64,000 bases of DNA from Gordonia lacunae (GTDB lineage: Bacteria; Actinomycetota; Actinomycetes; Mycobacteriales; Mycobacteriaceae): NCBI RefSeq assembly GCF_002149015.1, contig NZ_NGFO01000004.1:62001-126000 (forward strand). Reading direction: 5' to 3'. Shown here one piece after another: positions 35,828 to 43,267 of this stretch; the first letter of the stretch is position 1; the number at the start of each line of letters is the position of its first letter. Made by a program: the position numbers and the translations under genes. The notes under the pieces were generated by a model. The model did no database searches. It saw nothing but the letters and a program-made list of their open reading frames with translations, and was not told the DNA's origin.

Positions 35828-36463
35828 ATGTCGCGCAGCACCTCCAGCTATTCGCACGCCACCGACGATCGGATTGCCGGGTCCGGCGACGACGTGCCGC
35901 CCGTGCCGAGGCCCTTCTGGCAGCTGGGCCGGCGTGCCGCGGTGATCGTGGCCTGCGTGGGCTTCTCCGCGCTGGCGGCCTGCAGTGTCAGCGTCGGCAC
36001 GCAGTCGATCGAGGAGGCCTCCGACATCGACGTGGGCGAGTGCCTGCAGATCGGCGCCGAGGCCGGTGAGGGCAAGGTCGAGGCGACCAAGGCCGACTGC
36101 GAGGGAACCGAGGGCCTGACCTTCTACGCCGCCGACAAGGTCAACGCCTCGGCGGAGTGCGGCACCCCCAACACCTCCGCGCTCACGTTCGGTGAGGGCG
36201 ACCAGAAGCTCTGCCTCACACCCAACTTCGAGGTCGACGCGTGCTATCAGATCCCGGTCAACGGCGGCAAGCTCGCCGACTACCGCGAGGTCGAGTGCAA
36301 CGCCTCCCCCGCGGACAGCACCATCCTCGCCAAGACCGTCAGCCGGGGCGGCGATTCCCTCACCTGCACCGAGGACGAGACGAAATGGGCTTTCACGCAG
36401 CCTGTCTCGGTCGGCTACTGCCTGACCGAGGACGTCACCGCCGCCAGTCGATTCGAGGGCTGA
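35828..36463 (+). CDS. Cys-rich lipoprotein, LppU-like
   Basis: 211 aa. N-terminal hydrophilic 35 residues, a span and a lipobox ALAAC (Cys near 52), then an exported domain with eight further Cys in regular spacing (GECLQ, DCEG, ECGT, LCLT, ACYQ, ECNA, TCTE, YCLT), the pattern of mycolata LppU/septum-type proteins in which they form disulfides. The long N-terminal part before the lipobox is unusual for a lipoprotein; the protein may simply be membrane anchored. ATG at 35828 with AGGA 6-9 nt upstream. Convergent with the MFS gene. Confidence 0.68.
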   Translation: MSRSTSSYSHATDDRIAGSGDDVPPVPRPFWQLGRRAAVIVACVGFSALAACSVSVGTQSIEEASDIDVGECLQIGAEAGEGKVEATKADCEGTEGLTFYAADKVNASAECGTPNTSALTFGEGDQKLCLTPNFEVDACYQIPVNGGKLADYREVECNASPADSTILAKTVSRGGDSLTCTEDETKWAFTQPVSVGYCLTEDVTAASRFEG

Positions 36464-36477
36464 GCGGCGCCGCTCAG
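36460..36477. terminator. palindrome holding both convergent stop codons
   Basis: Perfect 18-bp palindrome CTGAGCGGCGCCGCTCAG. It contains the TGA of the lipoprotein gene and, on the other strand, the TGA of the MFS gene; likely a bidirectional terminator with a minimal loop. Confidence 0.55.
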
Positions 36478-38054
36478 AGGCTGCGCTGTTTCGCGTACTC
36501 CGCCATCGCCGTTCGCTCCGCCTCATGCTTGGGGTAGAAGAAGAACACCACTGCCGCACCCAGCAGGACGATCCCGGCCGCTGCGCCGTAGGCGTTCTTG
36601 TCGCCCTGGACGAAGGCGTCGCGGGCCGCACCGATGATCTGATCGGCGTACTGCGGGTAACGCTCGGCCAGGACCTCGGCACTCGAGAACGACTTCGTCA
36701 GCGCGGTTTCGGTCTGTTCGGTGATCTGGTCGGCCTGCGGCGAGCCGGAAATGGTGTCCTGCAACTGATTCGCGTAACCCGCGGTCAGGATCGCGCCGAG
36801 GGTGGACTGCAGGATCGCACCGCCGAGGTCGCGCTGCAGATCGGACATGCTCGACGCCATCCCGGCGCGCTGCACCGGTACCGAGCCGGTCAGCGACTGG
36901 GAGGCCGGGGTGCCGGCGAGACCGACACCCACCCCGACGAGGACGTAGACCAGGCCGACATGCCAGAAGTGGGCATCCTCGTCCCACGTGAGCATCGCGA
37001 GCACCAGGCCGACGACGATGAAGGCATAGCCCGACAACAAGGTGAACCGCGAACCCATGCTCTGCACCAGTTTCGCCGACCGCGGTGCCACGACGATCAT
37101 GGCGGCCGCCGCCGGGAGGATCGTGGCGCCGGCCGCGAGGGTGGAGTAGCCCAGCACGTTCTGCATGTACTGCTGGCCGATGAACATCGCGCCCATGAGC
37201 GTGCCGAACACGATGAGCCCGCCCACCGCCGCGACCCAGAAGGTGCGTCGGGACGCGATGCGGAGGTCGAACAGCGGAACCCGGACGCGCAGTTGCCGCC
37301 AGACGAAGCCGGCCCCGGTGAGCAGCGCGATCGCGGCCAGGATGTAGACCTGGAGCCGCTGATCGGAGTTGGGGGCGAAGTTGATCGCGAGGACCAGCGA
37401 GCCGACCATCACGATCGACACGACGCCGCCCAGATTGTCGACGACCGCGGCCTCGTCACCGGTGTCGGCGGGCACCAGCCGCCACGCGGCGAGCAGCGCG
37501 ACGACGGCGAGCGGCAGGGTCACCAGGAACACCGAGTGCCACGACAAGACCTCGAGGAGGGCCCCCGACAGCACCGGACCCAGTGCCGAGATCGCACCGC
37601 CGAACGCCGACCACGCGGCGATCGCGCGGACGCGTTTCGGCCCGGACCACAGGGCGGTGATCACCGCGAGGGTGGTCGGAAAGGCCAGGCCGGCCGCGAT
37701 GCCGCCCACCAGACGAGCACCGAAGAGTACCTCGACTTCGGGCGCGAACCCGGCGACAAGCGACGCCGGGATCGACAGGCACATGCCGATGACGAGCATT
37801 CGTTTGCGGCCGTGCCGGTCTCCCAGGGCACCGAAGTAGAGCACCGACGCCGCGAGGCCGAGAGAGTAGCCGACCGCCACCAGGTTCAGCTGCGTCGAAC
37901 TCGCGTCGAGCGCCTTGCCGATGTCGGGCAGCGCGACATTCGCCACCGCCAGATTGATGTTGGCCACCCCGGCCACCAGGATCAGCGCGACCAGGATCGC
38001 CTTCGCCCGCTTCGGAGCCGTCCCCGCCTCGACCTCGGCCGTTGTCGACGTCAT
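36474..38054 (-). CDS. MFS transporter, DHA2 family
   Basis: 526 aa, 14-span type. Span 1 region VAGVANINLAVANVALPDIGKALDAS, motif A GALGDRHGRKRML, motif C AISALGPVLSGALLEVLSWHSVF. A periplasmic/cytoplasmic loop before the last span is long and Gln/Glu rich (about 430-490). Export of drugs or small metabolites is the family role. It follows the secreted-peptide and ATP-grasp genes on the same strand (133 bp gap), so it could export a product of theirs. No adjacent regulator. Confidence 0.88.
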   Translation of the reverse strand: MTSTTAEVEAGTAPKRAKAILVALILVAGVANINLAVANVALPDIGKALDASSTQLNLVAVGYSLGLAASVLYFGALGDRHGRKRMLVIGMCLSIPASLVAGFAPEVEVLFGARLVGGIAAGLAFPTTLAVITALWSGPKRVRAIAAWSAFGGAISALGPVLSGALLEVLSWHSVFLVTLPLAVVALLAAWRLVPADTGDEAAVVDNLGGVVSIVMVGSLVLAINFAPNSDQRLQVYILAAIALLTGAGFVWRQLRVRVPLFDLRIASRRTFWVAAVGGLIVFGTLMGAMFIGQQYMQNVLGYSTLAAGATILPAAAAMIVVAPRSAKLVQSMGSRFTLLSGYAFIVVGLVLAMLTWDEDAHFWHVGLVYVLVGVGVGLAGTPASQSLTGSVPVQRAGMASSMSDLQRDLGGAILQSTLGAILTAGYANQLQDTISGSPQADQITEQTETALTKSFSSAEVLAERYPQYADQIIGAARDAFVQGDKNAYGAAAGIVLLGAAVVFFFYPKHEAERTAMAEYAKQRSL

Positions 38055-38187
38055 CGGGGAATCGTACGTGCGCGACGGCTATTGGGCCGGTGATCTCACC
38101 GGTCCGGGCACAAACCGGTCACCCGATCACGTTGCTGTCCGTCCCGGAAGGCGGGACACGACGCAACGCCGATCTCGCCGAGTCCGA

Positions 38188-38388
38188 TCAGAGACAGACG
38201 CTGATGGTGACCGGCCCGATCGGGATGCCGAAGCAGATAGACACCGACCCGGTGGCCTGCAGGGGCTGGACCGGTTGCACGGCCGGCGCGGCAGAGGCGG
38301 CCGGTGCGGTGGCCAGCCCGATCGCGCAGGCGGCACCGACAGCAGCCACCCCGACAGACGTACGACGCATGATCCTGGACATGCTCAT
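38188..38388 (-). CDS. small secreted peptide, two Cys
   Basis: 66 aa. Sec signal peptide (basic SRIMRR, hydrophobic core, cleavage at ASA-AP near residue 33) leaves a mature peptide of about 33 residues: Pro/Val/Gln linker then a hydrophobic end with Cys-x(11)-Cys (CFGIPIGPVTISVC) two residues... before the C-terminus Leu. No relative recognised with certainty; comparable short exported peptides are common in Gordonia and Rhodococcus. ATG at 38388 has GGGGAG 6-8 nt upstream; 38382 is an alternative. Lies between ATP-grasp and MFS genes, same strand. Confidence 0.7.
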   Translation of the reverse strand: MSMSRIMRRTSVGVAAVGAACAIGLATAPAASAAPAVQPVQPLQATGSVSICFGIPIGPVTISVCL

Positions 38389-38524
38389 GAGCAGCTCCCC
38401 TCGAGCTCGAGTCCCCCCGGACAACCCTGCGGATGGGGTCAACACGCAGGTGATGGTGACTGAAGATTGTACGCCTCGACGACGGCGTCGTCCCCATCCC
38501 GACCGCAGGATCCGCCGCAGCGCG

Positions 38525-39721
38525 TCACAGGCTGATGCGGAGACCGTCCCACTCGTGATCGTGCATGAAACCCTCGGCCAGGCCGACGCGGTACTTGAGG
38601 CAGCTGCGCAGGATCCCGGCATAGGCGAACGGCAGCATCAGCGCAGGCTTCTGGTCGCCGGGCGACTTGACCACGTCGGATGCGCCGCGGAAATCACGGA
38701 CGAAGTCGCGCAGCGTCCGGTCCTTCCGCGACGAGGAGCGCCACCCGTAGAGCAGCATGCCCAGCCCGATCATCTTGTCGACGCCCGACCCGGGCGTGAT
38801 CGGCCCGTCGTCGGGGTTCCAGGTCCCGAGGAACGCGCGGTCGACCCCGTCCTCGGGCGTGAACATCATGATCCCGCTCGTGGCACGCGGGTTGCACTCG
38901 ATGCAGAACAGATCAGCCGCGTCGCCCGAACCGTTCCGGTCCTCGATGAAGTCGAAGCCGATCTGGCCGGTGAAGTTCACCCGGCGGACGAAGTCACGGA
39001 CCCAATCGGCGATCTGCGGATGGTCCACGGACCGGAAGTTGAGGCACGAGCTGCCATCGATGGCGTAGTCGACGGGATAGGTGGCGTGGGCGTAGACGCG
39101 GCCCTCGTGGCAGACCGAATAGGTGCAGTAGTTGTTGCCCGACGCCCATTCCTGCGCGATCCACGGGTTCTGCTCGTCGTGCTCGAGCCACGTGAGTGGA
39201 TCGCCGGGGGTCACCTTGTGGACCTTCTGCGACCCGCGCGAGTAGCAGCGCTTGAGCGCGAACGGCTGCGTGAAGTCGAGCGATCCGACGTCCTCGGGCC
39301 CGGTGACCCGCGCGAACTTGCGCGTGGGAATTCCGAGTTCGACGAGCAGTTCCTGGAAATCGTATTTGTTGTGCAGCCGGTTCTCGGTGGTGAAATCGGA
39401 GAGGAACAGCCGGCATTCGGGTGGGAACACCTCGGCGAGCATCGCGATGATGTCGGTTTCCTCGTGCACCGGGATGACCATGTCGACGTCGTTCTCGCTC
39501 ACGATCCGCGCGAGCGCGTGGCAGTACGCGAGCGGCTCGAACTTCGGCGGCGGCACCCGATGAAAGTCACTCACCGCGTTGGAGAATCGGCCGATCCCGA
39601 CCGGGATCGAATCGACGATGCTGACGCGGTGACCGGCCGCGGCCATGAGCCGCGCGAGTTCCAGGGTCAGAAACGACCTGCCGAATGTGATCAGTACATG
39701 GGCTTTTCCGGCGCTGTTCAC
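38525..39721 (-). CDS. ATP-grasp ligase, carbamoyl-phosphate-synthase-like
   Basis: About 398 aa. Pre-ATP-grasp Rossmann start KAHVLITFGRSFLTLELARLM, then ATP-grasp core: FALKRCYSRGSQKV (ATP-binding Lys loop), WIAQEWASGNNYCTYSV, and the metal-binding end FDFIEDRNG ... FCIECNPRATSGI (Glu/Asn ligands). Such enzymes join a carboxylate to an amine or thiol via acyl phosphate; substrates are unknown. GTG at 39721 is supported by TAGACT at 39729-39734 (leaderless spacing 7 nt). Same strand as the secreted peptide (136 bp) and MFS genes; divergent from the membrane protein at 39994. Confidence 0.78.
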   Translation of the reverse strand: MNSAGKAHVLITFGRSFLTLELARLMAAAGHRVSIVDSIPVGIGRFSNAVSDFHRVPPPKFEPLAYCHALARIVSENDVDMVIPVHEETDIIAMLAEVFPPECRLFLSDFTTENRLHNKYDFQELLVELGIPTRKFARVTGPEDVGSLDFTQPFALKRCYSRGSQKVHKVTPGDPLTWLEHDEQNPWIAQEWASGNNYCTYSVCHEGRVYAHATYPVDYAIDGSSCLNFRSVDHPQIADWVRDFVRRVNFTGQIGFDFIEDRNGSGDAADLFCIECNPRATSGIMMFTPEDGVDRAFLGTWNPDDGPITPGSGVDKMIGLGMLLYGWRSSSRKDRTLRDFVRDFRGASDVVKSPGDQKPALMLPFAYAGILRSCLKYRVGLAEGFMHDHEWDGLRISL

Positions 39722-39728
39722 CCGAGCG

Positions 39729-39734
39729 AGTCTA
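39729..39734 (-). promoter_or_regulatory. -10 element, leaderless ATP-grasp gene
   Basis: TAGACT on the minus strand, 7 nt before GTG 39721, the same hexamer as at 16942. The remaining 260 bp to the divergent gene show no other supported feature. Confidence 0.5.
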
Positions 39735-39993
39735 GTGCGCACCGCGCGCGGCGTTCGGGCGGCCGATGGCCGAGGGATCCCGGCCACGATTCGGACGGGG
39801 CGGGAATATTCGATACCGTCCTGTCGGTTCGTCCTGTTAGTTTCTCCACGATCGGCCGGCCACGTCGGTTCTGCAGCACTGCGACCAGCGATGGAGCGGA
39901 GCCGGTGCGCCTCGGCCGATCGCGCGTGTACGCAGTCGGGGTGGTCGGCGGTCCGAGCCTCACGGGGCTCATCCGGACCGAGTTGGAGGAGGC

Positions 39994-41085
39994 ATGCAGC
40001 TGTTCGTCATCGGCGTGATCGCCGCCTGTCTCGCCGCAGTCGCCTACGGGATGTCGACGGTGCTGCGTGCGCTCGGGGCACGCCGCGTTGCCGAGGCCGC
40101 CGCCGACGAGGGCGAGGGCATCACCAACGAGAACGGCGCACCGACCCTCTCGTCCACCATGTCGACACTGGTCGACCCCGCATTCATCCTCGGCACGACG
40201 CTGGTCGTCCTCGGGTTCGCCGGCGGCGCCCTCGCCGCCCGGTTCCTGCCGCTGTTCCTCTCCCAGACCATCGTGTCGGCCAACCTCGTGATCACCGCGC
40301 TGCTCGGCACGATCATCCTCAACATCGCGCTGCACACCCGCGAATGGGTCGCCATCTGGCTGGTCGTGATGTCGCTCTGCCTGCTCGGCGTGGCGTCGTC
40401 CCATCACACCGGGGGCGGTGAAGAGGTCGGGTTCCACTGGGGTCTCTTCGTCGCGACACTCGCCCTGTGCGCCCTGGCCCTGGTGGGCGTCTACAACCTC
40501 GGCCCGGCCGGCGCGATCGTCGGCGGGGCGTCAGCCGGGTTGCTGTTCGGCATCATCGCCATCGCGGTCCGCATCCTCGACGGCGTGCAACCGTTCGATC
40601 CCGTCGCCCTGCTCAGCGATCCGGCCGCGTGGACCATCGCGGCCGCGGGCGCGGTCGGCTTCTACGTCCAGACGGTCGCCCTGCAGCTCGGGGCGGTGAA
40701 CGGGGTGACCGCCGTGCTCGTGGTCGGCGAGACGGCCGGTCCGAGCCTCGTGGGGGTCGTGTTCCTCGAGGACACCGCCAAGCCCGGTCTCGGCTGGCTG
40801 GCGATCCTGGGCTTCGTCGGCGCGGTGATCGGTGCTGTGCTGGTCGCCTGGTACGGCTCGGTCGATCCGGATCACCTGGGCGAGGCGCCGCCGATGAAAG
40901 GCGGCTGGCGCCGTGGCCGCGAGGAGCCCGAGTCCGACGAGCCCGCGGAGTCGGCCGCGGAGACCGACCGGTCACGCGCCGAGGCCGACGCCGGCCCGCC
41001 GCCGGTCGATCCGGCACCCGATCCCGGCGTCTGGTCGGTCGACGACGACTCCGTTTTCGGCGGTCGCGACTCCCGCCGCAACTGA
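39994..41085 (+). CDS. multi-span membrane protein, DMT/EamA-like
   Basis: 363 aa. About nine to ten spans in the first 285 residues with an internal duplication typical of drug/metabolite-transporter-like proteins (IVSANLVITALLGTIILN and AVNGVTAVLVVGETAGPSLVGVVFL); a 75-residue acidic Glu/Asp/Pro tail is cytosolic or external. No substrate is evident. ATG with GGAGG 5 nt upstream. Followed by SCO6745-like, NTF2-like and phosphoribosyltransferase genes on the same strand. Confidence 0.7.
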   Translation: MQLFVIGVIAACLAAVAYGMSTVLRALGARRVAEAAADEGEGITNENGAPTLSSTMSTLVDPAFILGTTLVVLGFAGGALAARFLPLFLSQTIVSANLVITALLGTIILNIALHTREWVAIWLVVMSLCLLGVASSHHTGGGEEVGFHWGLFVATLALCALALVGVYNLGPAGAIVGGASAGLLFGIIAIAVRILDGVQPFDPVALLSDPAAWTIAAAGAVGFYVQTVALQLGAVNGVTAVLVVGETAGPSLVGVVFLEDTAKPGLGWLAILGFVGAVIGAVLVAWYGSVDPDHLGEAPPMKGGWRRGREEPESDEPAESAAETDRSRAEADAGPPPVDPAPDPGVWSVDDDSVFGGRDSRRN

Positions 41086-41144
41086 CCGCTGCGCCCGCTC
41101 CGCAGGTGGTTGACACCCGCGCCGTGGATGGAGAGGGTGGGTTG

Positions 41145-42011
41145 ATGACATCGACCAGCACGGGCTCCGCGGCCCGGCTCGCCTACGAGACCCTCGAACC
41201 CTTCCACATCCTGGCCTACTTCAATCCCGGACTGAAAGGCGCACAGGAGGACACCGGGCTCGATCCGTACGCCTTCTACGTCGGTGCGCGCGGTGCGCCG
41301 TTCGGCCCGTGCGCGGCCTCGGTCATCGCCTCGGCCTTCTACAACTTCAATCCCGAACTCATCGCCAAGAGCTGGGCGGCCGCTGTCGATGCCGGACTCG
41401 AGCGCGTTCATGAGCGGCGCAACCAGATGCTCGACGACTCGCTCCGGGACATCCTCGGAAGCTCCATCGCCGATCCGGAACTCGACGAACTCGCCTCTGC
41501 CTACTACGATCTCGCGGCCGGACTGCCACTCGGCGGCCGCCCGCTGGCCGCCGCGTGGTCGACGGCCCCGCGGCCGGACACCGCGCGACTACGCCTGTGG
41601 CACGCCATCGCCGTCCTCCGAGAATGGCGCGGCGACAACCACATCGCCGCCCTGGCCCTCCACGGCCTGAACGGATTCGACGCGGCCGTCTTCCACGAGG
41701 CGCAGCTACCCGACCCCACCGTCCGCCGACGCACACTCGGCAAGCGGATCGTACTGCTGACCCGAGGGTGGTCCGAACAGGACTGGCAGGACAGCGTCGA
41801 TCGTCTCGCCGACGCCGGTCTCGCCGAACGCGTCGACGACGGCCACCGACTCACCGCCTCCGGTGCGGCGACCTACGACGACATCGAGGCCACCACCGAC
41901 GCTGCGGGAGAGTCCATCTGGTCCGGCACCGATGATCTGCTGACGCGGACCAGACCCATCGTCAAAGCCGTCATCGACGCGGGCATCCTGCCGGGAACGA
42001 GGACCAAGTGA
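41145..42011 (+). CDS. SCO6745 family protein
   Basis: 288 aa, helical actinobacterial protein of unknown function. LAYETLEPFHILAYFNPGLKGAQEDTGLDPYAFYVGARGAPFGPCAASVIASAFYNFNP is the family opening; the C-terminal half resembles a winged-helix/MarR-like fold (LADAGLAERVDDGHRLTASGAATYDDIE). DNA- or ligand-binding cannot be told apart. Start at ATG 41145 (GAGAGGGTGGG upstream); it is embedded in a longer open frame that begins inside the previous gene and is not coding there. Stop overlaps the next start (GTGA). Confidence 0.75.
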   Translation: MTSTSTGSAARLAYETLEPFHILAYFNPGLKGAQEDTGLDPYAFYVGARGAPFGPCAASVIASAFYNFNPELIAKSWAAAVDAGLERVHERRNQMLDDSLRDILGSSIADPELDELASAYYDLAAGLPLGGRPLAAAWSTAPRPDTARLRLWHAIAVLREWRGDNHIAALALHGLNGFDAAVFHEAQLPDPTVRRRTLGKRIVLLTRGWSEQDWQDSVDRLADAGLAERVDDGHRLTASGAATYDDIEATTDAAGESIWSGTDDLLTRTRPIVKAVIDAGILPGTRTK

Positions 42012-42478
42012 GCGCATCCGACGGGCAGCTCGAGGACCTCCGGTCGATCGAGAACCTCAAGTACCGTTACCTGAGATCCCTCGACACCAAGGACTGGGCG
42101 ACGTTCGCGTCGACCCTCACCGACGACGTCACCGGCAACTACGGTGAGGGACTCGCCTTCTCCGACCGGGACGAGTTGGTCGGATACATGCAGAAGAACG
42201 TCGGCCCCGCGGTGATCACCGAACACCGCGTCGCGCATCCCGAGATCGAGATCGACGGCGACACGGCACGCGGTCGCTGGTATCTGCAGGACCGCGTCAT
42301 CGTCGCCGAGTTCTCGTTCATGCTCATCGGCGCCGCGTTCTACGACGACACCTATCGCCGCACCGCGGACGGCTGGCGCATCAGCAGCACTGGTTACGAC
42401 CGCACATACGAAGCGACCGTCGGTCTCGCCGACCTGCCGAGCTTCGCACTGAAGGTCGGTCCCGCAGTGCGGGTCTGA
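42008..42478 (+). CDS. NTF2/SnoaL-like protein
   Basis: 156 aa cone-shaped alpha+beta barrel type: SIENLKYRYLRSLDTKDWATFASTLTDDVTGNYGEG then VGPAVITEHRVAHPEIEIDGDTARGRWYL and ISSTGYDRTYEA. Such proteins are polyketide cyclases, dehydratases or binding proteins; no catalytic assignment is possible. GTG start overlaps the upstream stop by 4 bp; the next gene follows in 9 bp, so this is an operon. Confidence 0.8.
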   Translation: MSASDGQLEDLRSIENLKYRYLRSLDTKDWATFASTLTDDVTGNYGEGLAFSDRDELVGYMQKNVGPAVITEHRVAHPEIEIDGDTARGRWYLQDRVIVAEFSFMLIGAAFYDDTYRRTADGWRISSTGYDRTYEATVGLADLPSFALKVGPAVRV

Positions 42479-42487
42479 GGCCTGACG

Positions 42488-43186
42488 ATGGGCCCGCGCA
42501 CCTTCGCCGACCGCCGCGAGGCGGGCCGCCTGCTGGGTGCGCGGGTCGCCGCGGTCCTGAACACCGCCGCACCACCAGTATCGACACCGACCGCACCGAG
42601 ACCGTCGGCGCCGGTCGTCCTCGGTCTCGCCCGCGGCGGGGTCCCCGTCGCCCGGGAGGTGGCCGATGCGATCGCGGACTCGCGCGCCTGCGACCTGGAT
42701 GTCCTGGTGGTCCGCAAGATCGGGGCACCGGGGCACGAGGAGTTCGCCATGGGTGCCCTCACTGCTCACCACCTCGTCGTCAACGACGACATCCCTCGCC
42801 GACTCGGGGTGTCCCGCACCGGGTTCGAGGAGGCGGCCGACCGGGAGCGCCGCATCCTGCACGATCGCGAGCGCCGCTATCGCGCCGACCGCCCGGGAGC
42901 CGAACTCTCCGGCCGCACGGTCGTTCTCGTCGACGACGGACTCGCCACCGGTTCCAGCATGGCCGTCGCGGTCGACTCCGTCCGGGCCGTCGGCGCCGCC
43001 CACGTGGTGGTGGCCGTACCGACGGCACCGTCGGATTCGGTGCGGCGGCTGCGGGATCGCGGTGTCGACGAGGTGATCGTCCTGGTGACACCGGAACCGT
43101 TCCGCGCCGTCGGCCTGTCCTACGAGGACTTCACCCAGGTCGACGACGACGAGGTGATCTCCGCCCTGGACCGGCCCCGCGGCTGA
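42488..43186 (+). CDS. phosphoribosyltransferase-domain protein
   Basis: 232 aa. Type I PRTase fold: RTFADRREAGRLLGARV opening, VVLGLARGGVPVAREVA, VRKIGAPGHEEFAMGAL and PRPP loop VVLVDDGLATGSSM (about 139-152). This stand-alone class is often found with dienelactone-hydrolase or stress genes and its base substrate is unknown. ATG 9 bp after the NTF2-like gene. Convergent with the LuxR regulator; 81 bp of intergenic DNA with no clear terminator. Confidence 0.85.
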   Translation: MGPRTFADRREAGRLLGARVAAVLNTAAPPVSTPTAPRPSAPVVLGLARGGVPVAREVADAIADSRACDLDVLVVRKIGAPGHEEFAMGALTAHHLVVNDDIPRRLGVSRTGFEEAADRERRILHDRERRYRADRPGAELSGRTVVLVDDGLATGSSMAVAVDSVRAVGAAHVVVAVPTAPSDSVRRLRDRGVDEVIVLVTPEPFRAVGLSYEDFTQVDDDEVISALDRPRG

Positions 43187-43267
43187 GCCGACGCGGCACC
43201 CCGACAACGACCCGTCAGGGCGGCACCGCCGACAAGTCGTCGACGGTTCGCTTCGTCCGCGCGGCGC

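Noticed and set aside
38141..38157. GTCCCG/CGGGAC hairpin as terminator of the secreted-peptide gene
   Set aside because: Only a 6-bp stem with no T-tract; too weak to claim.
38188..38388. Classical RiPP precursor peptide
   Set aside because: A clear Sec signal peptide and the lack of a leader-recognition pattern argue for an ordinary exported peptide; retained only as a hypothesis with its neighbours.
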